A stretch of 64,000 bases of DNA from the NCBI RefSeq assembly GCF_011059185.1, contig NZ_JAALFE010000003.1, positions 220,140 through 284,139 of the forward strand. Direction: 5' to 3'. This document shows, piece after piece, positions 57,521 to 64,000 of this stretch. The translations under genes and the position numbers were made by a program. Origin of the DNA: Paragemmobacter kunshanensis (lineage in GTDB: Bacteria; Pseudomonadota; Alphaproteobacteria; Rhodobacterales; Rhodobacteraceae). How positions within the stretch are numbered: position 1 is the stretch's first letter; every line of letters starts with the position of its first letter. The notes beneath the pieces are model-generated. The model was not told where the DNA came from, did no database searches, and saw only the letters and a program-made list of their open reading frames with translations.

Positions 57521-57575
57521 GTGGCGGGGTGAACCCCGCCCTACCAAACCCGTAGGGCGGGGTTCACCCCGCCAC
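57521..57575. repeat. Perfect inverted pair of REP-like palindromes between fusA and tuf
   Basis: Arms 57521-57544 and 57552-57575 are exact 24-bp inverted repeats around a 7-base loop CAAACCC. Each arm contains one copy of the GGCGGGGTGAACCCCGCC palindrome, one in each orientation. The RNA could fold as one long hairpin between fusA and tuf. Confidence 0.92.
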
Positions 57576-57603
57576 CCGTAGCAAAGAATGAGGAGTTGCC
57601 GCG

Positions 57604-58779
<1,176 letters not shown>

Positions 58780-58787
58780 GAACGCCC

Positions 58788-58809
58788 GTAGGGCGGGGTT
58801 CACCCCGCC
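58788..58809. repeat. GC-rich REP-like palindrome after tuf copy 2
   Basis: GGCGGGGTTCACCCCGCC preceded by GTAG, nine bases past the tuf stop; the inverse orientation of the repeat after tuf copy 1. Confidence 0.85.
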
Positions 58810-58865
58810 TTGCGAAAAGAAACAGAGCGAATCGCCTTTCCAAAGGCATGAGCAATCTGTAAGGA

Positions 58866-58893
58866 CGCGCGGCGCACCTTTCGGGGTGCGCCG
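58866..58893 (+). promoter_or_regulatory. Leader hairpin before rpsJ
   Basis: A 10-bp stem GCGGCGCACC/GGTGCGCCGC with a short TTTCGG loop lies about 70 bases upstream of rpsJ, without a T-run. It may be a leader element for the S10 cluster, in which L4 controls expression in enterobacteria. Role inferred from place only. Confidence 0.4.
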
Positions 58894-58962
58894 CAGACCA
58901 TCAACAAATGTGAACCTATGGGCCGGGCATACCGCCCTGTCTACGTTCCGAAGGAAAACAAG

Positions 58963-59271
58963 ATGCAAGGTCAGACCATCCGCATCCGGCTCAAGGCCTT
59001 CGATTACCGCGTTCTGGACGCCAGCACGCAGGAAATCGTGAACACGGCCAAGCGGACCGGCGCGCAAGTGCGCGGCCCGATCCCGCTGCCGAACAAGATC
59101 GAGAAGTTCACGGTTCTCCGTGGTCCGCATATCGACAAGAAGTCGCGCGACCAGTGGGAAATCCGGACGCACAAGCGTCTTCTCGACATCGTCGATCCGA
59201 CCCCGCAGACCGTGGACGCGCTGATGAAGCTCGACCTCGCGGCCGGCGTGGATGTCGAGATCAAGGTTTAA
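58963..59271 (+). CDS. rpsJ: 30S ribosomal protein S10
   Basis: A 102-residue protein, also the NusB partner (NusE) in antitermination. [19 protein letters not shown] and [19 protein letters not shown] are diagnostic. ATG 58963 follows AAGGAAAA; an in-frame ATG at 58918 is not used by the family. First gene of the S10 cluster. Confidence 0.98.
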   Translation: MQGQTIRIRLKAFDYRVLDASTQEIVNTAKRTGAQVRGPIPLPNKIEKFTVLRGPHIDKKSRDQWEIRTHKRLLDIVDPTPQTVDALMKLDLAAGVDVEIKV

Positions 59272-59283
59272 GGGGGCATGACC

Positions 59284-60009
59284 ATGCGCTCTGGCGTTAT
59301 CGCAAAGAAGCTGGGCATGACCCGGCTGTTCCTGGAGAACGGGGCACAGGTTCCGGTGACCGTTCTTCAACTTGACAACCTGCAGGTCGTGGCACAGCGC
59401 ACCGCCGAGAAGGATGGCTATACCGCCGTCCAGCTGGGCGCCGGTGCGGCCAAGGCCAAGCGGACGACCGCCGCGCAGCGGGGCCACTTCGCCAAGGCGA
59501 ATGTGGAGCCCAAGCGCAAGATCGCGGAATTCCGCGTAAGCCCGGACAACCTGATCGACGTGGGCGCGGAAATCACCGCCGACCACTATCTGGCGGGCCA
59601 GTTCGTGGACATCGCGGGCACCTCGATCGGTAAAGGTTTTGCCGGTGCGATGAAGCGGCACAACTTCGGCGGTCTGCGGGCCTCGCACGGGGTGTCGATC
59701 TCGCACCGTTCGCACGGGTCCACGGGCCAGTGCCAGGACCCCGGAAAGGTGTTCAAGGGCAAGAAGATGGCCGGTCACCTGGGTGCCGTCCGCGTGACCA
59801 CGCAGAACCTGCAGGTCGTGCGCACGGATGCCGACCGTGGCCTGATCATGGTGAAGGGCGCCGTTCCCGGTTCCAAGGGCGGCTGGGTCACCATCAAGGA
59901 TGCAGTGAAGAAGGCCCCGTTCGCCGACGCGCCGCGTCCGGCCGCGGTGCGTTCGGCTGCTGCGGCTGCTCCGGCTGCCGAAGTTGCGGTCGAAGGGGGT
60001 GAAGCATGA
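59284..60009 (+). CDS. rplC: 50S ribosomal protein L3
   Basis: A 241-residue L3 lining the peptidyl-transferase region. [36 protein letters not shown] and [20 protein letters not shown] are conserved; the C-terminus adds an Ala-rich tail. The start at 59284 is favoured over 59278 because AGGGGG (59271) is then seven bases away. It overlaps rplD by four bases. Confidence 0.97.
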   Translation: MRSGVIAKKLGMTRLFLENGAQVPVTVLQLDNLQVVAQRTAEKDGYTAVQLGAGAAKAKRTTAAQRGHFAKANVEPKRKIAEFRVSPDNLIDVGAEITADHYLAGQFVDIAGTSIGKGFAGAMKRHNFGGLRASHGVSISHRSHGSTGQCQDPGKVFKGKKMAGHLGAVRVTTQNLQVVRTDADRGLIMVKGAVPGSKGGWVTIKDAVKKAPFADAPRPAAVRSAAAAAPAAEVAVEGGEA

Positions 60010-60626
60010 AACTCGATGTGATCAAGCTGGACGGCGGCAAGGCCGGTTCCATCGATCTGGACGAAGCGCTGTTCGGCCTTGAGCCGCGCGCGGACATCCT
60101 GCATCGCGTGGTGCGTTGGCAGCGTGCGAAGGCACAGGCTGGCACCCACTCGGTTCTGGGCAAGTCGGACGTGTCCTACTCGACCAAGAAGATCTATCGC
60201 CAGAAGGGCACCGGTGGCGCACGTCACGGCTCGCGCAAGGCGCCGATCTTCCGTCACGGTGGCGTCTACAAGGGCCCGACCCCGCGGTCGCATGCCCATG
60301 ACCTGCCGAAGAAGTTCCGCGCCCTCGGGCTGCGTCATGCGCTGTCGGCCAAGCTGAAGGCGGGTGAACTGGTGATCGTGGACAGCCTTGCGATGGCGGA
60401 AGCCAAGACCGCGATGCTGGCCAAGACCGTCAAGGAACGTGGCTGGAAGCGCGTGCTGATCATCGACGGTTCGGATGTCGACGCGAATTTCGCGCTGGCC
60501 GCCCGCAACCTGGAAGGGATCGATGTGCTGCCGACCATTGGCGCAAACGTCTATGACATCCTGAAGCGTGACACCCTGGTGATCACGAAGGCGGGTGTCG
60601 AAGCCTTGGAGGCCCGCCTGAAATGA
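60006..60626 (+). CDS. rplD: 50S ribosomal protein L4
   Basis: A 206-residue exit-tunnel protein. The tunnel loop is [36 protein letters not shown] lies in the globular part. It overlaps both rplC and rplW by four bases (ATGA), so the three are translationally coupled. In enterobacteria L4 represses the S10 operon. Confidence 0.98.
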   Translation: MKLDVIKLDGGKAGSIDLDEALFGLEPRADILHRVVRWQRAKAQAGTHSVLGKSDVSYSTKKIYRQKGTGGARHGSRKAPIFRHGGVYKGPTPRSHAHDLPKKFRALGLRHALSAKLKAGELVIVDSLAMAEAKTAMLAKTVKERGWKRVLIIDGSDVDANFALAARNLEGIDVLPTIGANVYDILKRDTLVITKAGVEALEARLK

Positions 60627-60919
60627 GCGCGAAACCCGAACACTACGACCTGATCAAGAAGCCGATCATCACCGAGAAAGCGACCATGGCGTCGGAGAAC
60701 GGTGCGGTGGTCTTCCAGGTCGCGATGGACGCGACGAAGCCCGCGATCAAGGAAGCCGTCGAGGCGGTCTTTGGCGTGAAGGTGAAGGCGGTGAACACCG
60801 TCGTCTCCAAGGGCAAGGTCAAGAAGTTCCGCGGCCGTCCCGGCGAGCGGAGCGACAAGAAGAAGGCCTATGTCACGCTGGAAGAAGGCAACACTATCGA
60901 CGTTGCCACGGGCCTCTGA
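60623..60919 (+). CDS. rplW: 50S ribosomal protein L23
   Basis: A 98-residue protein at the tunnel exit, docking site for SRP and trigger factor. [17 protein letters not shown] and [20 protein letters not shown] are typical. A terminator-like hairpin follows before rplB. Confidence 0.98.
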   Translation: MSAKPEHYDLIKKPIITEKATMASENGAVVFQVAMDATKPAIKEAVEAVFGVKVKAVNTVVSKGKVKKFRGRPGERSDKKKAYVTLEEGNTIDVATGL

Positions 60920-60939
60920 TAGAAGCCGCACGAATCTCG

Positions 60940-60970
60940 CGGCCCCGGTTTCCGGGGCCGTGGATTTTTT
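60940..60970 (+). terminator. Terminator-like hairpin inside the S10 cluster (rplW-rplB)
   Basis: A perfect 9-bp stem CGGCCCCGG (60940-60948) with CCGGGGCCG (60952-60960), loop TTT, followed by TGGATTTTTT. It interrupts the cluster within a 161-bp gap, so rplB onward may need readthrough or another promoter. Confidence 0.7.
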
Positions 60971-61080
60971 GAAGAATCCGGTCCTCGCCTGATGGCGCCG
61001 ACCGACCTACCGGGGATCTTCGGAGCCCTATAACCATCGGGACTGCCAAGCGGTCCCCTAGCTGACGGAAGACAGAGAGC

Positions 61081-61920
61081 ATGGCACTCAAGTCGTATAA
61101 ACCGACGACGCCTGGCCAGCGTGGGCTGGTTCTGATCGACCGTTCGGAGCTGTGGAAAGGACGCCCCGTCAAAGCCCTCACCGAGGGTCTGACGAAGACG
61201 GGCGGCCGGAACAACACCGGACGTGTCACGATGTGGCACAAGGGCGGTGGCGCAAAGCGCCTGTACCGCGTTGTGGATTTCAAGCGCCGCAAGTTCGATA
61301 TCGCGGCGACCGTGGAACGGATCGAATATGACCCGAACCGCACCGCCTTCATCGCGCTGGTGAAGTATGCGGATGGTGAACTTTCCTATATCCTGGCGCC
61401 GCAGCGTCTGGCCGTGGGCGATCAGGTGATCGCCGGCGCCAAGACCGACGTGAAGCCGGGCAATGCGATGCCCTTCAGCGGCATGCCGATCGGGACGATC
61501 GTTCACAACGTCGAGCTGAAGCCCGGCAAGGGTGGCCAGCTGGCGCGTGCCGCGGGGACCTATGCCCAGTTCGTCGGCCGTGACGGCGGCTATGCGCAGA
61601 TCCGCCTTTCGTCGGGCGAACTGCGGATGGTGCGTCAGGAATGCATGGCGACCATCGGTGCCGTGTCGAACCCCGACAACTCGAACCAGAACCTCGGCAA
61701 GGCCGGGCGTCGCCGCCACATGGGCATCCGCCCGACCGTTCGCGGTGTGGCGATGAACCCGATCGACCACCCGCATGGTGGTGGTGAAGGCCGGACCTCT
61801 GGTGGCCGTCACCCGGTGACGCCGTGGGGCAAGGGCACCAAGGGCAACCGGACCCGGTCGAACAAGCAGACGGACAAGTACATCGTCCGTTCGCGTCACG
61901 CCAAGAAAAAAGGGCGCTAA
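61081..61920 (+). CDS. rplB: 50S ribosomal protein L2
   Basis: A 279-residue L2 near the peptidyl-transferase centre. [36 protein letters not shown] and the conserved C-terminal [20 protein letters not shown] with its essential histidine are present. Spaced 161 bp from rplW, four bases from rpsS. Confidence 0.98.
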   Translation: MALKSYKPTTPGQRGLVLIDRSELWKGRPVKALTEGLTKTGGRNNTGRVTMWHKGGGAKRLYRVVDFKRRKFDIAATVERIEYDPNRTAFIALVKYADGELSYILAPQRLAVGDQVIAGAKTDVKPGNAMPFSGMPIGTIVHNVELKPGKGGQLARAAGTYAQFVGRDGGYAQIRLSSGELRMVRQECMATIGAVSNPDNSNQNLGKAGRRRHMGIRPTVRGVAMNPIDHPHGGGEGRTSGGRHPVTPWGKGTKGNRTRSNKQTDKYIVRSRHAKKKGR

Positions 61921-61923
61921 TCC

Positions 61924-62202
61924 ATGTCTCGTTCTATCTGGAAAGGCCCGTTCGTCGACGCTTACGTGCTGAAGAAAGCCGAGAAAGCGCGGGAATCGGG
62001 CAAGAACGAAGTGATCAAGATCTGGTCGCGCCGTTCCACCATCCTGCCGCAATTCGTTGGTCTGACCTTCGCGGTCTACAACGGCCACAAGCATATCCCG
62101 GTGGCGATCACCGAGGAGATGATCGGTCAGAAGTTCGGTGAATATTCGCCGACCCGCACCTACTACGGCCATGCGGCCGACAAGAAAGCCAAGAGGAAGT
62201 AA
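61924..62202 (+). CDS. rpsS: 30S ribosomal protein S19
   Basis: A 92-residue head protein contacting the A-site tRNA side. [40 protein letters not shown] and [20 protein letters not shown] are conserved. Tight spacing on both sides. Confidence 0.98.
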   Translation: MSRSIWKGPFVDAYVLKKAEKARESGKNEVIKIWSRRSTILPQFVGLTFAVYNGHKHIPVAITEEMIGQKFGEYSPTRTYYGHAADKKAKRK

Positions 62203-62205
62203 GCC

Positions 62206-62586
62206 ATGGGTAAGGAAAAGAATCCGCGCCGCGTGGCGGACAATGAAGCGATGGCGATTGCCCGGATGCTTCGCACCTCGCCGCAGAAACTGAACCTCGT
62301 TGCCGGGATGATTCGTGGCAAGAAGGTGGACAAGGCGCTGGCCGACCTCACCTTCTCGAAGCGCCGCATCGCGGGTGACGTGAAGAAGTGCCTGCAGTCG
62401 GCGATCGCCAATGCGGAAAACAACCACAATCTCGACGTTGACAGCCTTGTCGTCGCCGAAGCCTGGGTCGGCAAGAACCTGGTCATGAAGCGCGGCCGTC
62501 CGCGGGCGCGTGGCCGGTTCGGCAAGATCATGAAACCGTTCAGCGAGATCACCATCAAGGTGCGTCAAGTCGGGGAGTCTGCATAA
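62206..62586 (+). CDS. rplV: 50S ribosomal protein L22
   Basis: A 126-residue tunnel-wall protein. Conserved parts are [20 protein letters not shown] and the beta-hairpin [15 protein letters not shown]. The last base of its stop codon is the first base of the rpsC start. Confidence 0.98.
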   Translation: MGKEKNPRRVADNEAMAIARMLRTSPQKLNLVAGMIRGKKVDKALADLTFSKRRIAGDVKKCLQSAIANAENNHNLDVDSLVVAEAWVGKNLVMKRGRPRARGRFGKIMKPFSEITIKVRQVGESA

Positions 62587-63302
62587 TGGGTCAGAAGGTC
62601 AACCCCATCGGGATGCGCCTCCAGGTCAACCGGACCTGGGACAGCCGCTGGTTCGCCGAGTCGAAGGACTATGGCAATCTGCTGCTGGAAGACCTGCGGA
62701 TGCGTGAATTCATTCACGAGGAATGCAAGCAGGCCGGCGTCAGCCGCGTGATCATCGAGCGTCCGCACAAGAAGTGCCGTGTGACCATTCACACCGCACG
62801 TCCGGGCGTGATCATCGGCAAGAAGGGCGCGGATATCGAAGGGCTTCGCAAGAAGCTGTCGGTCTTCACCAAGTCCGAACTGCACCTGAACATCGTCGAA
62901 GTCCGCAAGCCGGAACTGGACGCCCAGCTGGTGGCCGAGTCGATCGCCCAGCAGATGGAGCGCCGGGTTTCGTTCCGCCGGGCCATGAAGCGTGGCGTGC
63001 AAAACGCGATGCGGATGGGCGCGCTGGGGATCCGGGTGAACGTCGCCGGTCGTCTGGGTGGTGCGGAGATCGCGCGGACCGAATGGTACCGTGAGGGCCG
63101 CGTTCCGCTGCATACGCTGCGCGCCGACATCGACTATGCGCTGTCGGAAGCCGAGACGCCCTATGGGATCATCGGTGTGAAAGTGTGGATCTTCAAGGGC
63201 GAGATCCTTGAGCATGATCCGCAGGCCCGCGACCGCCGCCAGGCGGAAGCGCAGGACGGCGCTGCGCCGCGTGCGCCGCGTCGCGACCGCGAACGCGCGT
63301 AA
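62586..63302 (+). CDS. rpsC: 30S ribosomal protein S3
   Basis: A 238-residue protein at the mRNA entry with helicase activity. [20 protein letters not shown], the KH motif [18 protein letters not shown] and ISGRLGG-type [16 protein letters not shown] are clear. Ends with an Arg/Ala-rich tail. ATG overlaps the rplV stop by one base. Confidence 0.98.
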   Translation: MGQKVNPIGMRLQVNRTWDSRWFAESKDYGNLLLEDLRMREFIHEECKQAGVSRVIIERPHKKCRVTIHTARPGVIIGKKGADIEGLRKKLSVFTKSELHLNIVEVRKPELDAQLVAESIAQQMERRVSFRRAMKRGVQNAMRMGALGIRVNVAGRLGGAEIARTEWYREGRVPLHTLRADIDYALSEAETPYGIIGVKVWIFKGEILEHDPQARDRRQAEAQDGAAPRAPRRDRERA

Positions 63303-63316
63303 GGGAGTAGAAGGAA

Positions 63317-63730
63317 ATGCTGCAACCGAAACGGACGAAGTTCCGCAAACAGCACAAGGGCCGTATCCACGGCGAGGCGAAGGGCGGCTTCCTGCTGAAC
63401 TTCGGATCGTTTGGCCTGAAGGCGACCGAACCCGAGCGCGTCACCGCGCGGCAGATCGAAGCGGCCCGCCGCGCGATCACCCGCCACATGAAGCGTCAGG
63501 GCCGGGTATGGATCCGCGTGTTCCCCGATGTGCCGGTGTCGTCGAAGCCGACCGAAGTGCGTATGGGTAAGGGCAAGGGTTCCGTCGACTATTGGGCGGC
63601 CAAGGTGAAGCCCGGCCGCATCATGTTCGAGATTGACGGCGTGTCCGATGTCATCGCGCGTGAGGCCCTGCGCCTGGGTGCGATGAAGCTTCCGGTCACG
63701 ACCCGCGTCGTCGCCCGCGAAGACTGGTAA
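63317..63730 (+). CDS. rplP: 50S ribosomal protein L16
   Basis: A 137-residue protein at the A-site tRNA elbow. [37 protein letters not shown] and [20 protein letters not shown] are diagnostic. It ends the visible S10 cluster: rpmC does not follow, and a palindrome and terminator lie directly downstream. Confidence 0.98.
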   Translation: MLQPKRTKFRKQHKGRIHGEAKGGFLLNFGSFGLKATEPERVTARQIEAARRAITRHMKRQGRVWIRVFPDVPVSSKPTEVRMGKGKGSVDYWAAKVKPGRIMFEIDGVSDVIAREALRLGAMKLPVTTRVVAREDW

Positions 63731-63735
63731 GCCGG

Positions 63736-63758
63736 GGCGGGGTGAACCCCGCCCTACG
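63736..63758. repeat. GC-rich REP-like palindrome after rplP
   Basis: GGCGGGGTGAACCCCGCC followed by CTACG, six bases past the rplP stop. Confidence 0.87.
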
Positions 63759-63760
63759 AA

Positions 63761-63791
63761 GGCCCCCGCCGGTGACGGCGGGGGCCTTTCT
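63761..63791 (+). terminator. Intrinsic terminator after rplP
   Basis: GGCCCCCGCC (63761-63770) pairs with GGCGGGGGCC (63776-63785), followed by TTTCTGCTTTT. A strong terminator; in the other direction the CCCCC stem could also serve the converging minus-strand frame. Confidence 0.9.
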
Positions 63792-63802
63792 GCTTTTGGC
63801 GG

Positions 63803-64000
63803 TCAGGCGGCGGTGCGGATCTGGATCGGGCCATCCTGCGCAAGGACGAGATCCCTCGTGTCCAGAAGCGTGATGATCCCCGTCCATTGTCTGAGCGTGC
63901 CGTTGCTATCGGCCTTCTCGAAGTGTTGATTTGCACTGAGAGCTGACCCGGGTTTTCCATCGAGAAGTGACCCACCATTGGTTATGGATTTCGTGTCATG
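63803..64000 (-). pseudogene. C-terminal part of an unknown minus-strand protein, incomplete at the window edge
   Basis: The minus strand is open from the window end to a TGA at 63805-63803, giving 65 residues. The last 39 (HFEKADSNGTLRQWT through LLDTRDLVLAQDG and end IQIRTA) look like real protein. I do not recognise the domain. From 63924 outward the DNA resembles a transposon end, so the original gene may have been cut there and the upstream part of the frame may be transposon sequence. It could equally be an intact gene continuing beyond the window. No start codon is visible. Confidence 0.4.
63924..64000 (+). mobile_element. Possible left end of an IS21-like element
   Basis: The sequence starting TGTTGATTTGCACTGAG carries two spaced similar motifs, GAGAGCTGACCC (63938-63949) and GAGAAGTGACCC (63961-63972), with an ATG at the last three bases of the window. 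IS21-family ends begin TGT-like and carry repeated internal motifs ahead of istA. No transposase sequence is in the window, so this stays tentative. Confidence 0.4.

Overview
The window looks like a chromosome segment from a high-GC alphaproteobacterium of the Rhodobacteraceae/Paracoccaceae type. The evidence is the family of most proteins, a ChvI-ChvG two-component pair leading into a short HPr kinase, RapZ, PTS EIIA and HPr, a methylsuccinyl-CoA dehydrogenase (Mcd) typical of the ethylmalonyl-CoA pathway, two near-identical tuf genes, and the local gene orders tRNA-Trp/secE/nusG/rplKA and rpsL/rpsG/fusA/tuf/rpsJ. No phage, plasmid or CRISPR locus is visible. A transposon-like end may lie at the extreme right edge.

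Left part (1-30.9 kb), metabolism and envelope: a 5'-truncated MttB-family methyltransferase; a PBP1A-type transpeptidase; glnK-amtB for ammonium; a minus-strand run of dapA, a small anchored protein, an EamA exporter, smpB, a sulfurtransferase and an aminotransferase; divergent from it a lytic transglycosylase and an MFS protein; mcd; a TauE/SafE permease; pckA; then chvI-chvG-hprK-rapZ-EIIA-ptsH joined by short stop/start overlaps, followed by an acyltransferase. Next come 3-hydroxybutyryl-CoA dehydrogenase, a DUF6473-like gene, etfBA, a cobalamin adenosyltransferase with a HIG1 protein, an SDR and an SH3 protein. Mcd, ETF, the hydroxybutyryl-CoA dehydrogenase, the adenosyltransferase and PEP carboxykinase fit a C2/C4 acyl-CoA assimilation economy (inference).

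Middle (31-37.7 kb): parC, a cytochrome P450, a lipoprotein, the first tuf, a PhnA-type protein and tRNA-Trp.

Right part (37.8-63.8 kb), information processing: a large unknown membrane protein, secE, nusG, rplK, rplA, an inserted methyltransferase plus DUF616 glycosyltransferase-like pair, rplJ, rplL, rpoB, rpoC, an EamA exporter, rpsL, rpsG, fusA, the second tuf, then the S10 cluster rpsJ-rplC-rplD-rplW-rplB-rpsS-rplV-rpsC-rplP. The S10 cluster stops at a strong terminator after rplP, where rpmC would usually follow. Several operons carry recognisable sigma70-type promoters with 17-bp spacing and structured leaders.

Two families of intergenic palindromic repeats stand out. One is a multi-hairpin element built on TTTCTG/CAGAAA stems (four loci, three of them between convergent genes), whose stems covary between copies while loops and spacer stay identical. 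The other is a GC-rich REP-like palindrome (GGCGGGGTGAACCCCGCC and its inverse) found in ten copies at six loci, mostly between translation and transcription genes.
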